A DNA stretch of 64,000 nt from Ceratothoa steindachneri (lineage: Eukaryota; Arthropoda; Malacostraca; Isopoda; Cymothoidae): NCBI GenBank assembly GCA_963969495.1, contig OZ018320.1, positions 77,745,313-77,809,312 of the forward strand, in the 5' to 3' direction. The notes under the pieces are model-generated. The model was given only the letters and a program-made list of their open reading frames with translations, had not been told where the DNA came from and did no database searches. Numbering within the stretch: position 1 is the first letter of the stretch; every line of letters begins with the position of its first letter. Below are positions 22,930 to 34,000 of the stretch, piece by piece. The translations under genes were made by a program, and so were the position numbers.

Positions 22930-23770
22930 TCTGAAATGGTCCAGGTTTCGAGAGGAATTGCTTTGAAAGTGATGTTGGCACCAAACCAAGGGGAACACCA
23001 GCTCTGGTCAGACGAATTATGTCAAGAAAGCACAAAAGTAAAGCTGGTAGAGTGATTGCTGCTCTAATCAGCACTTTGTCAACTCAGTGTCAACCAAAAC
23101 AGTTAGTTCGTCGAGACTTCATACCATTCAAGGGCTAAAATTGACAAACTTCTCCTTTCTGATGTCGATATTGAAAAACACAAAAAAATGGTGCACTGAT
23201 CATCCGAACTGGACAATAGAAGACTCCTTTACTCTGCCGAAAGATCCGTCACGATTTTTTCATGATCGGGACGTTTACGAATGGCGGCAGGGCAAAGAAC
23301 CTTGTAATCCCAACTACTCGAAAACAACCATGAAGCATGTGAGCCAGTCCGTTATGATTTCGGCAGCCATAGCATGGAATTGACCCGAACCCCTCGTAGT
23401 AAATAGGAGGGGCTAACTCTCGAGTATTTGGTCATTTTGAGAGATCTGGTAAATCCAAAGAGACAAACTTTGGCGCGGTTTTCCAAGACGATAATACAAC
23501 GGATTCACACCACTAAAGTTGTTAAAGACTATCACAGCAAAGTAGAAAACATGGATTAGTTTCTAAAGTTGCCGGATGAATAACATTATTGAAAATCTGT
23601 CCTCCATATCTGAGCAACATGTGGAAACGCGTTTCTCTGCCACAGTGGTTAAGGGAACTAGAGCAGGTTTTGCAGGGAGCAAGGCTCAAAAGTCCTACAG
23701 CCATTGTTAGTTTATACAAATCAATCCCAGAACACAATGAAGCAATTGTGCTGTCAAAGAAGACCAACTT
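22930..23770 (+). pseudogene. Tc1-like transposase remnant
   Basis: Several plus-strand frames join into a decayed Tc1-type DDE transposase. Around 22945-23130 the text resembles the HTH region (RGIALKVML, then SSRLHTIQGLKL). At 23160-23290, DHPNWTIEDSF and FHDRDVYEWRQG correspond to the block DHANWTIEDW and FxDGxxxVWR typical of these enzymes, with the first catalytic Asp region degraded. At 23600-23740, YLSNMWKRV followed by LRELEQVLQGARLKSPTAIV is the typical C-terminal end. At least four frame changes and stops show it is dead. Terminal repeats were not located. Confidence 0.7.
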
Positions 23771-24778
23771 TATGTTAAATAATAAAACTTCTATTTAACA
23801 ATGTTTCATTATTTTGTTCAACCATACCAAAATCATAATTTCTACATACTCTCCAACAAGAAAAAAAATTATTTCGGATATATGGTTTGCCATTTTTTTC
23901 AATACAGATAGCAATTACACAAAAAGATTAAAATAAATCTAAAACAGAAGAGGTAAACCCATAAAAAGGAGAACAGACAAACAAAATTTTATCTCTCCGC
24001 GCAAAAATAATTATAACCCTCCCGAATTACACGAACAAGTGAAAATATACTAATTTGAAAGTTGCATCAAAAATATGATTTGAAACGCTTTCAAAGTGTG
24101 TAACTTTAGTAAACAGCATCGATACGACGCCACCTAACATTAAAAGTAGCGATGTTAATAAGTGAGAGTGAATGGAAGTGAGAAAGAATCGATTATACCA
24201 AGCTCAACAAGATTACTAGGAAACGATCCCGGAAGATCATTGAAGATATAATAGAAATCAAGTGAAAATACGATAAAACAACTAAAATTGATAGCGAATA
24301 TAATCATGAAAGGATAATTCACAAAAATATATGGCAAAAGAAAAATAAAGTCTTGAAAGATTAAAAAAAAATCCATCAGGAACATGATGTTTACAATGTA
24401 CACCCACCACAAATTATCAGATATCAGCATCTCAACATAATGAGGAGGAAGTCCATCAGAAAAGAAATGCGAAATTTGGCATGCCCTTCAGGACAAATGC
24501 ACCTGGAGAATGACTTGCCAACCTACTTACTATTTGTTTACAAAATGTTTCAGGAATATGGAATAAATTCTATGGGAATAATAATTGAAAATTATATTTA
24601 ACATTGAATTTCAGTAAATTAGGTTGTTTTTTACCAACGTTCTTTCAATAAAAACATAATTCAACGGATTGACAGCGGGCAAAGGAGATGAGAAGAGTTA
24701 TAAAAAGGGTTTATCTTGGCAAAGGGTAAGTAAGAGCTTGCTGCCGAGACTTTAGTAAACCAGCGGGGAAACCGTCGG

Positions 24779-25126
24779 ATGGCGAGCTTTAATGAAGACG
24801 AGATTGTATGTAATATGAAGTCACTCAGGAATTACACTGTGATTCAGGCAAGTATACTCCACCCAAAGCAGTGGGTCAGTATTAGCCTTAAAAGGAGATG
24901 TATTACTTTGTGTATGTTGAAGCCGAGAATATGTCATAATCGCATGACGACAAAACCTGGTTACCAGGGTAGAGTTAAAGTGACGACGGTGGACGAGTTG
25001 AGCGTTTCGTTTTGGCTCTCTCTGGATGCAACTGGTTGCGATACCCCCTGCGAGTGGTGGTACTGGAAATGCCAGTTTGGCCTACTCACTCTTCGCGTGA
25101 GTGTTGGTCTCGGTGTGTACCGATAG
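24779..25126 (+). CDS. Unrecognised open frame, Cys/Trp-rich end
   Basis: This 115-codon frame begins MASFNEDEIVCNMKS and ends in a segment with an unusual concentration of Trp and Cys (SFWLSLDATGCDTPCEWWYW, then KCQFG). I do not recognise a family. It sits in a 700-bp block (24700-25400) that is richer in G/C than the surrounding intron, followed by a second 64-codon frame from 25101. It lies antisense within a ftz-f1 intron. It may be part of a decayed transposon or chance; there is no splice or promoter evidence. Confidence 0.2.
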   Translation: MASFNEDEIVCNMKSLRNYTVIQASILHPKQWVSISLKRRCITLCMLKPRICHNRMTTKPGYQGRVKVTTVDELSVSFWLSLDATGCDTPCEWWYWKCQFGLLTLRVSVGLGVYR

Positions 25127-25964
25127 AAGTATTTATACGAGAAGGAGCGAGGGGGTGTTTAGCATCCATTCCGACAGGGGAGATTTGAAGAGTGGCAATG
25201 GAATGGATCTCTCTCCTGCTCTGGTACAAACCTTCCGGAAGCGTGGTCACTTAGGACAGCGTTACCACGATAGTGAGAACCTTTTGCCTTGGTGATATCA
25301 TTTTCACACAGTCGTGAAGGATAAGAACACCCACTCATGCGTCTTCTTTGAAAGACGTTTCCTCAGTGTATCAGTGAGACACTCGAATGAGTTCAATAGA
25401 GCATAGCTCGCCTCGCGAAAGATGAAAATGTCGTCAACCTACTAAACAATTCCGAACACCTACCATCCCTATTATACACTACCAAGCACAGAAGCATCCA
25501 TCATTTTTTCCACGGCAAATTGGCAACCGATATGGTCTGGGAGTAATTTATAGCATCCTAGATACTTAAGACTTCACACTTGCTCAAAGGCAGACCAGGG
25601 ACTTTAATATCACACGAAATTGTATGGAATTTACCTGAACCCTAATCCAGCCTTTCCTTCTTTTATTAGTTTATCTATTTTGGCTTTATCTTTCCCCTCT
25701 ACCCCCTTTTTCTTTCTTCTACAAAATTTAGTATAAAGGATGACCCCCCAAAATGGGCCCTAACTTTCGATACTCTTCATTTCTTTTTTTCGGGGGGAGG
25801 GGGGAAGCACCCTGAATATCGTGTGTGAATTTCTGTCTTTTCATTATACAAAAGAAGATGATATGATTCCTACAGAAACTAGGCAATAAACTGATTCCAC
25901 GAAAGGGTGGTTAAAAGATCTCGAGTTTGAGCTCAACTTTAGGGCGCTTTCGGAATGGACTTAC

Positions 25965-26133
25965 CTGGGTTCAAAAGCAAAATGAACTTAAGGGAAATAT
26001 AGTCGGAAATGTCGAATTTGAGATCGGTGAGTTTATTCATAAGGTGTTGAAATCGGTCGGCTAATTGAGTGGTGCCCAAAAGAGCCAAAGACAGAAGATC
26101 GAATCTCTGCCCGTTCGGTAGGATCATCTCATC
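25965..26133 (-). CDS. ftz-f1: ftz-f1 exon, ligand-binding domain middle helices
   Basis: A 169-nt exon between ttttcag|GATGAG and CCAG|gtaagt. It encodes DEMILPNGQRFDLLSLALLG, continues through TTQLADRFQHLMNKL and ends FDISDYISLKFILLLNPG, the helix 7-9 part of NR5A receptors. LPNGQ(R/K)FDLL and SLKFILLLNP are hallmark strings of the family. It ends after one base of the next codon (phase 1), which the next exon completes as Asp. The intron before it is only 736 nt and carries two tRNA-like SINE heads. Confidence 0.95.
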
Positions 26134-26304
26134 CTGAAAAGAAGCCAATATTTTAATTCAGGACCAGATTCATTGAAATTCTGGCTTTCAACCACGGGGA
26201 ACGCATTACGCAAAAGTGGGATAGGATAACGGAGGGAGAATTAATATAGGCAAGGGGAAAAGTGAAAAAAAGAATCGAAGATATGTAAAAAAAAAGTGAT
26301 ACTG

Positions 26305-26366
26305 CAAACGACTTAGGCGCGGTCGAGTGGAAACATTTGCTCTAGGGCTCCATGGTTCGGATTCCA
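26305..26366 (+). repeat. tRNA-like sequence, SINE head candidate
   Basis: An A-box-like GCGGTCGAGTGG (26319-26330) is followed about 24 bp later by the B-box-like GGTTCGGATTCC (26354-26365). Spacing and order fit a tRNA-derived RNA polymerase III promoter. Acceptor stem pairing is poor, so it is not a tRNA gene. Confidence 0.4.
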
Positions 26367-26670
26367 CGTTAAACAGTAGGTTCCCCGCTGAGAAAGCAGG
26401 AAGAAACAAAAGCTACAGCAAACGCCATTGATTTCTTGAGAGGCAAAAGTGGATTGATTCAAAAGCGACTGCGAAGCTTGTTGGGCATGAGCCCTTAATG
26501 CCAATTTTCCTCATATCCTTCTACTCCCTTATTTCTATACGAATGCTCATGCCCGCATTGCTGGGCATTCCTTTCTACTTACAATCAAATATAACTACGG
26601 CGACCAGAGCAAAATAAAAAAAGGAAACGGGCGGCATATAAGCTTAGAATAAACAGGGCCATTTTAGGCT

Positions 26671-26747
26671 GGGAGACGGCCGAGTGGATTAAACTTCTGT
26701 CATCTGATCTCAGCGAAGCGAAGTCAGTGGTTCGAATCTTGGCTCCC
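26671..26747 (+). repeat. tRNA-like sequence, SINE head or tRNA pseudogene
   Basis: GGGAGAC at the 5' end can pair with GGCTCCC at the 3' end. The D-arm text GGCCGAGTGGATTAA and the B-box GGTTCGAATCTT are in the right order over 77 nt, and the D-arm resembles serine/leucine tRNAs. The T-stem and anticodon stem do not pair well, so it is a tRNA-derived repeat or a pseudogene, not a working gene. Confidence 0.45.
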
Positions 26748-26869
26748 TCTCCAACCGGCCCTTCTCCTTCTCGCTTTAAGCCAATTTCCTTCCATCAAAC
26801 TGGATGACGAAGGGAAATTGGGGACACTACCATGACCGAACATTGAGGGGAAAAGGAAACCATGCCTAC

Positions 26870-26959
26870 TTGTAAATTATTGTGTATTCGTTGATGCAAA
26901 TGGTCAATGATGAGCATATCGGACCAGGAATGCTGGAGGAGTTTCATCTGGTCGTCCAC
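26870..26959 (-). CDS. ftz-f1: ftz-f1 exon, ligand-binding domain core helices
   Basis: This 90-nt exon is flanked by ttttcag|GTG and CAA|gtaggc. It encodes 30 residues in phase 0: VDDQMKLLQHSWSDMLIIDH then LHQRIHNNLQ. VDDQMKLLQHSWSD is the nuclear receptor LBD signature of NR5A proteins, covering the helix 3-5 region that forms part of the coactivator groove. The phase matches the codon-boundary end of the preceding exon 17.4 kb away. A single intron of about 17.4 kb separates them. It is short but its conservation leaves little doubt. Confidence 0.95.
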
Positions 26960-27271
26960 CTGAAAAGAGCGAGACAAGAGGTGAAATTGACAGAATCCGG
27001 ATCGTTACCCACAAACAACCTTGGAATCGCGATGGCATAAACATTTCTGTACTTTGGTCATGAAACCACCAGCGGGATGGGAGCAGGTGGGAAAAAGAGT
27101 CCCGCAAGAGGAATACTACCTCATCACACAAGATTCTTATGGTACCTCTCAGGGCAGAGGTTCTCGAACACTTGCATTCCTAGTGGAGCAGAAGGAGGGA
27201 GGGGTAGGAATATAAATCCAAAAGGAAGTCTATTGATTCGAGGCAATTAAAGGTAGCAAAAAAGGGGGCCA

Positions 27272-27559
27272 TTGGATTTCAAACGGAAAGCATTCCAGAA
27301 CTTTCGAATTATGGCTGATAGACGGGCACGAGGTGCTACCAGAGAAAATGCTGGTGTCGATCTTGAGAAAAATGTGGCGGAGATATCACGAAGGAAATTG
27401 TTGGGGCCAGGAAATGTAAGACCATGTATACATTTATCAGAATTAAGAGAAATTTTACAGGAAGTTAATGTAGCTGATGCAACAATGACGCCACGTGAAA
27501 GAATCATCAGTGTTACAAAAGATGAGCAATGCAATTTTGAACTTGGAGGGGACGGATGA
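27272..27559 (+). CDS. Unrecognised 95-codon open frame
   Basis: The frame has a plausible codon texture (MADRRARGATRENAGVDLE from an internal Met at 27311; later NVADATMTPRERIISVTKDE). It stops at 27557-27559 and is followed by further short readable pieces (QELRQSI). I do not recognise a family. It is antisense to ftz-f1 inside its giant intron. It could be a transposon remnant; an expressed gene is not supported by anything else visible. Confidence 0.2.
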   Translation: MDFKRKAFQNFRIMADRRARGATRENAGVDLEKNVAEISRRKLLGPGNVRPCIHLSELREILQEVNVADATMTPRERIISVTKDEQCNFELGGDG

Positions 27560-28194
27560 CAGGAATTGAGGCAATCAATATGAGAGGTAGTGAAAGTATC
27601 TATGGCTATCCCAAAGCCCTATCTATGCCCATAGAAAACCGAATGGGATCCAGCTTTTGTAGGAAAATAGTAAAAGATTTCACCATGCAAAAGTGGTGGT
27701 CTGGAAAAAAGATATTGACGAATCGAAAATGACGCGAACGCTTGGGCGGATGGATCAAGTGGGGGGGGGGGGGGTCAAGTGATTTATTTTAGTTAATAGA
27801 ACTTACAGGGGAAAACCAACTAGGAGGATCTCCACCAGTGTTTGTGTAGCGAGATTTCCATAGAAATGGGCGGTTATGGGGGTTAAAAATGCGTGGAAAG
27901 TACACAGCTCAAGCAAACTTGAGGCGATCTAGAGCGTCCGTTCGGCAAGAAAGGTGGGCCCCGTTGAGGGTAGGTAACAAAATGACATTCACAAACCAAT
28001 GACACAACAAAGTAGGATTCGAGGTCCCCGGAAAGTGCAACAATGGGGTGGGTGAACATTGCATACGGAGGAAGGAAGGGGGGGTTATAGTGTGACCGAA
28101 GGTGACCGCCTACTTTGCAATCGGATATTCTTAATAATGAAAATTGCGTCGATTGTTATGCAATGATATCGTCATTACATGCACTGCCTGTGTA

Positions 28195-28311
<117 letters not shown>

Positions 28312-28699
28312 TGTATGTGAAGTAATACTCTATTATTGAAGGGATTCTGCGATGTACAAGCGCTGTCTCGCGGTTGTTTTACTGAGACTCTCAACGGACG
28401 TCAAGTTCTCACTTTTGGGTCTTCTTTCCATTGCCTCGTTTGTCCCTGGATGTTTATATTACGCTCTTTTCGTCACCCTTAACCCTTTCCACCTTCCATG
28501 TTCTTCTATGTACCGATCTTTTCTCCAATGTCATTTCTATACTGATGGAGAATCCAGGGTCATTTTCCCGTTCAAGAAAAATCGAGTGCCACTTCTGTTC
28601 GCTATATGTTAATATAGCATGACACATTTAATATTTAACTTCCCAATGTTGGTATCGAGACTTTTTGCTGTTAGTTAATTAGTTCACCCGTCTCTTTTT

Positions 28700-29075
28700 A
28701 ATCGTGGATTAAGTCTCCTGAACCGAGAATGAAATCCACATAAAGATGAGAATGACAACCACTGGCAAACCCGAAGCTACCACGAGGCGGTTCTCTTTGG
28801 TAAGAAGGCTGTATAAAGAACGGAAGTCCTGTGTTTTGCCACACACTAGCGAAAATGGAACCCTTGGGGCCCAAAGGGAAGACTTGCGGCTGTGTGTGGT
28901 AACATATGTAGCCGGAGCTGTCCCCGCGCAACCCCAAACTCGACCCACCATCTGAGTGGCAGCAGCTTCCTCTGAGCATCGATTTTTGTGTGCTCGCTCT
29001 CGCCGCGTCGGGGATCAAACTCGGTACCTAGGACTAGGAACCCAACGCCTTAGCCACAGGGCGATTATTAGAAGG
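28700..29075 (-). mobile_element. tRNA-derived SINE
   Basis: On the minus strand from about 29075, CCCTGTGGCTAAGGCGTTGG contains an A-box (TGGCTAAGGCG), followed by GTACCGAGTTTGATCCCC, a B-box. The tRNA-like head is followed by a body of about 300 bp with no coding content. Part of the distal body (CATAAAGATGAGAATGACAA on the plus strand at 28739-28758) has a recognisable relative at 43597-43617 (CATAAAGATCAGAATAACAA). Such heads with a fixed body are typical of SINEs. Confidence 0.6.
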
Positions 29076-29840
29076 AGCTCCCCCCCCCCCCCGAGAAGGG
29101 CCGCTCAACATCTGACCGAAACCCACGAAAAAAGGGCTCCACGAGTAGCATGAACAATATTGCTGCAGTTAACATCTGTAAAATTGTCTGCTCTCCCGAC
29201 CAATATATCTACAGGGATGATCTGCGGCCATAATGTTCCTGACATTTTCATTTTTCCGAGAGCTTTAAATTCGAAGACCGCCCCCCTCCTGTCCTACCTG
29301 GGGAGGGGGGGGGGGGCATAACGAGTCTCGTTTATAACCAGGTGGCACGTTTGCCTCCCTGCAGGAAAAGTGAAGTTAATTCTATCGATCATTAATCGCT
29401 TGAACCCGACTCCGATGTGTGTATTGATACTTTCTACGGATTTGGGGTTTCAGGGGAATCGTGTGCCGAGAGAACTCTCTCCCCCCAAATATATCAGCCT
29501 GATTCACCCCAATATCTGGCGAAGTCCCGCCCCCCTTCAGTCTCCATTGATCAAGCTCCAGCGTTCGAGTTTGCCCCGTCACTGGTGCCATTAAATGAAT
29601 TTCATCTTCCAACTGTCTACTGGGGTTCAAGGCTCCTTTATGTTCAAAGGGTTCCCTTTTAGGATTTCTTCTGTCGTCTCTTTGAGTCGCATGTTAGGCG
29701 AAATGATGAAGAGTGGTAGAAAAAGGTGGTGTGAAAAACTCGGATAAGTATTTCGCCGTGGTGTGAGGGCACCTCTAACTTGCTTATTTTTAAGGGGGCA
29801 GCTTTTAAATTATTTTCTTGTTAGTCAATTCATGTTTTTG

Positions 29841-29844
<4 letters not shown>

Positions 29845-29886
<42 letters not shown>
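29845..29886. repeat. (TA)n microsatellite
   Basis: About 42 bp of alternating TA. Confidence 0.95.
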
Positions 29887-29890
<4 letters not shown>

Positions 29891-30533
29891 ATTTATTGTT
29901 TTTTTTTATTTAATTTTTATTATTATTTTTATTAATTATTATAGGTGGTGCAAGTTTTTAAACATGTATTTTTGTCTTCTTTTGTTTTCTTTAATTGACC
30001 AAAATTTCTTCGTCACTTTGGTGTAGGATGCGTTTTAGCATAGAGACATGTCACGTCTGAAGATGTAGCTAAGCTTTCTTACATCTTTACAACTAAGTTT
30101 AGTTCACTTCTGATTTTCTTTACCATGCTGCTATCGGAAGTAAACGAATTCTTCTTCTTGTAAGATTTGATCATCAATTCTAAAGTTTCACCCTCAGCAA
30201 AATTATCGTTCATTATTTACGTCTTTGGAACGTTTTCACTCATTGTGAGATTGACTTGTGATCACTTTTTTTTTAAAAAAACATTGATTGTAATTCCGAT
30301 TTAATTTTGTTTAAAATCACAGAAAATCTAATCAATCACTGGTGTGAACAGTTTAAAGAATATGAGATTTCTTAGTTTCACTCTTTTATGTATAAATTTG
30401 TGTTTTTCGATTGTGAACCCTAAATGAAGATGCTGCGTGACTGTGTGGTATGCTAACTGCTTTCCTTTTAGTGCTCTTTGAATCGAACCAGCCTTGACTT
30501 AATCAATGGCCTTTTCATTGTCAATGAATGGTA

Positions 30534-31050
30534 TACGAGGGGGAGTCAAAAAGTTCTCAGATAAATGGCATAAAATTTTTATTTGTAATAATACTGTAAT
30601 CATTTTTCTACATAAGCTCCATTAACATCTATACACTTTCTTAATCTATGAATCCAACGGTAAAGACCATCTTTGTAGAATTCACGGGGTTGTCTCTGGC
30701 ACCAAGTAATGACCTGCTTTTTTGCTTCATCTAATGATTGAAACCGGGTTCCTTTTAGGTGTCCCTTTAAATTTGGTTTGGTTAGGTAACCTAACCTAAC
30801 CTAACCTAACCAAATTTAAAGGTACACCTAAAAGGAACCCGGTTTCAATCATTAGATGAAGCAAAAAAGCAGGTCATTACTTGGTGCCAGAGACAACCCC
30901 GTGAATTCTACAAAGATGGTCTTTACCGTTGGATTCATAGATTAAGAAAGTGTATAGATGTTAATGGAGCTTATGTAGAAAAATGATTACAGTATTATTA
31001 CAAATAAAAATTTTATGCCATTTGTCTGAGAACTTTTTGACTCACCTACG
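30534..31050. mobile_element. Palindromic mariner-derived element with telomere-like core
   Basis: Two arms of about 245 bp are near-perfect inverted copies. Each arm ends in a mariner-type terminal repeat (GAGTCAAAAAGTTCTCAGA, beside TACG and a TA) and each encodes the same C-terminal transposase tail reading outward: TRFQSLDEAKKQVITW, then DGLYRWIHRLRKCIDVNGAY and VEK-stop, which matches the end of mariner transposases (RFET..E......C....GGDYVE). The centre, 30781-30811, is GTTAGGTAACC followed by four CTAAC-type units, the arthropod (TTAGG)n telomeric motif. The rest of the transposase is missing. Confidence 0.85.
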
Positions 31051-34000
31051 TATATACAGATGCATTTCGCTGCAACGAGTTTTGACCAACTTAGAGGTGG
31101 TCATATGTACTGCAGTTAATTGTGAAATCTGCATCTTCTGGGAACTGAGTACAGTCGAGACTGTGTTAGTCAGTTGGTTATTACTTATGCATTTTGTACG
31201 TGCAGATAATAAACTGAATTACTTGTAGTTCTTAAATTTTCATCTGTGTCCTACTCTTCTTTAAAGAACTATAACTGTAGCGCTTAACCATATCATTATT
31301 TTCTGTAAGCAGTCCTCCCCAGATTTTATAATTTATTAAGACATCTTTTCCATGCATTTTCCAAACTTTCAAGTGCGTAAGTCGTGAACTCTCCTCCAAT
31401 TCTTGAACTCCTTCAATATTTTTTTCTCGATCTCTCCTATAGTGTTGTTACTTCCTGCGTGGCGATTGTGAGGTGTCGTTTTATGTTATTTGTAAGGGTA
31501 TTTTGAGTAAATTATTAAAATACGTTCTATGTACACTCTTCTAGGAATCATTAATAAACTGGAGTTTAATCTATGCACATTTTTTTTCAATTGCTCTTTC
31601 CTATCTCAATTGTCACACCTAAAAATCTTTTAGTAACTTCACTTAGGGGGTTTTGTCTCTATGTTATTTACTAAAGTTTCACAGTATAAAAAACTATGAT
31701 ATATTTTTTGCTACCTTTTTCTTATAAGGTTTCCGTCAGCTTATTACTAATTTCGTTATACTAGTGTGCTAGTGTCATTTGAAAGGCATCAATTTTGCTT
31801 TTGGGAACGTTTCTGCATCTTTGTCACGAGTTTCGATTTGCTCAAAGCTTTAATTCTATTTCAATCTCACTCATGAGTAATCGGGATGCGACCCTTTATT
31901 CCTATTTCTCTCCGTCGATAAATATATTAACAGCTATGGCGACATCACGCGCACTTGCTTCACAACGTCACGCAACCTTTAGCCATCTTTTATCCAAACA
32001 CGCTTTACTTCCAACAGCTTACCCACCACTCCATAGCATTCTTATCACCTGTCATAGCGCATTCCTATTCACAGGATCCTACGTTTGGCCCCGATTCATA
32101 AACCCACCCAGCTGTTTTAACGTTAGCAACTACCCGTTGTACGCCCACGCTATTTCAGCCAGCTGTTTTAACGTTAACACTTACGCCCACCTTGCTCATT
32201 CTCCATCATTACATCTGTTATGCTTTCCTGCAATTCTTGCCGGCACCTATCTCTTCTTTCCACATATACAGTGGTACTTTCACTTCCCTGTTCCAGTTTC
32301 AAAAGCTTTGCAACACAACCATCAGACGCATTCCACAACACAATCATCATGATTTAACATATCGGCTATATATCATCCACAGCAGCTACTTTCCCATTTT
32401 TTCAGATCTCTTACACTTGAAACCACCCGGTTTCCACCTTCGAACTAATCAACCACACTCGCTTCCTTTTGCATGCTTGTTATATAGCTTAACACATTCT
32501 CGCCATCTACTTTCAAACACCTCATCGCTGAAAATTACTCCAAGTCTTATCCTTGAAGTTCACCCAACTCTTCTTCTCTCTGTTGATCATCTTTTTCACG
32601 TTCCTTTCTGTTTCCATCTAGATTCTCGCTCATCTTCCTTCAATTTCATAATCATTTTCACTAATCTTCCCCGCTATGCATTTATCTACTTCTCCTTGAC
32701 ATGTTCATCTGCTCTACTGTGCATCGGCAAATTCACCTCCCAACTGCAAGTTCTACAACATTACAATTTCTCTTGCCAGTTTTAACATATCTAAATGCAG
32801 CATTTTTCACTACTCATCTAAACTTCATCATTTATTGAATCATCACACATCTTCCTCTCTCTGAACACCTTTGCCAATTCTGATTTACCCCTTTCTTCAT
32901 ACATTTGCATCCACGCACCAACCAAGTTAACTTTACACATTCACACACATTCCCAAGCATCTTCTAAGACTGCATACTCTTACATTTGTCCATAACCCCC
33001 CACCCCCTCTTTCCATGCACCAATTCGATTGACCAGACGACGGGCGCGACAGCCCCGCCCATTATCGTCGACGTATAGTTTCCTGGTTAGGAGACGACTT
33101 ACGGGCGCGCAGATTGCCAGTCCCGTGGCCATGATCCGGTTTTAGTCGCCTTTCACGACACGAGACGGAATAGGGTAGGGGGGGGGGATTACCCCATGAC
33201 ACATTAAAGATGTTAGCAACGAAATTTAAATTCCTCTTCAGTAATCTTTGTTTACGGGGCAAAAGACGAAAACAAATCCATAACCAATCAAATTTGTGCT
33301 ACATTCAAAACAGGGTGGTGGATTTAGCCCCCCCCCTCTCCTCGAATATAATGCGTAATAGCAACGAGGCTGAATCATAAAGTTTGTAAGATCTGTAAAG
33401 AAAGTAGTGAAGTTGGGGCAAGGGAACGTGTGAAGAAGACAGCTGGGACCCGGGGGGATGTGCATATGCCTACGCTACCTGACACCTCTTTGCGGGGGGG
33501 GGGGGGAGTCGTATAAGGAAAATATGAGGGGGCGGAGGAGAAAAGGGTAGGAATGCATCCTCCCAATCGGAGCCAAGACGGAGAGGGTGAAGCAGCCCCC
33601 CCCCACCCACCCCACTCCAACCAGGAACGAAGGTCGGCGAGCAAAGCCACAGGCCAATAAGCGTGAAACTTGTAAAAAAAAAAGTGGTGAAAACGAAGTA
33701 AAATGAAAAGTCTAGAAAGAATAAAGCTCAGGTAGACTCAAACTAATTTTAGACAGTCGGGGGCACGTGGGCGGGAAGAGGGTACCGCTCCTGCAGGTAT
33801 CATCACTCCTTTGCGGGACAGGACTGCGGAAAATGGATGGATTTATATTCAATGACCTTTTTTATCCATCGTCGCAAACTCTCGCACAAGACTTCAAAAA
33901 AAAGGTCCACAGACTTAATACAAGTTCCTATTTTTTTAAAGGAAAATATAAATAAACAAGTGTGTTATATAAATTGTTCTAATTTGTTATTTATTTTGAA

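Larger units (their letters stand above)
21412..25964 (-). other. ftz-f1 intron between the helix 9 and helix 10 exons
   Basis: About 4.55 kb with canonical splice ends (gt at 25964, ag at 21413). Recognised content is the Tc1-like relic at 22930-23770 and an unassigned open frame at 24779. The rest (21430-22900 and 23800-24700) is AT-rich with nothing I could identify. Confidence 0.8.
26134..26869 (-). other. Short ftz-f1 intron carrying two tRNA-like SINE heads
   Basis: A 736-nt intron with gt at 26869 and ag at 26135. Two plus-strand tRNA-like promoters (26305-26366 and 26671-26747) lie inside it. Confidence 0.85.

Noticed and set aside
26671..26747. Functional tRNA gene
   Set aside because: The acceptor stem can pair, but the T-stem and anticodon stem do not, so a tRNA-derived repeat is more likely.
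31795..32785. Two overlapping plus-strand frames of 185 and 197 codons
   Set aside because: Pyrimidine-rich sequence makes Ser/His/Leu/Phe-rich chance frames; no domain, start context or splice evidence.
33062..33180. Tail of a non-LTR element suggested by a GGCGACTAAAACC word
   Set aside because: The similarity is from memory of a short word and there is no adjoining coding part; kept only as a note in the interval description.
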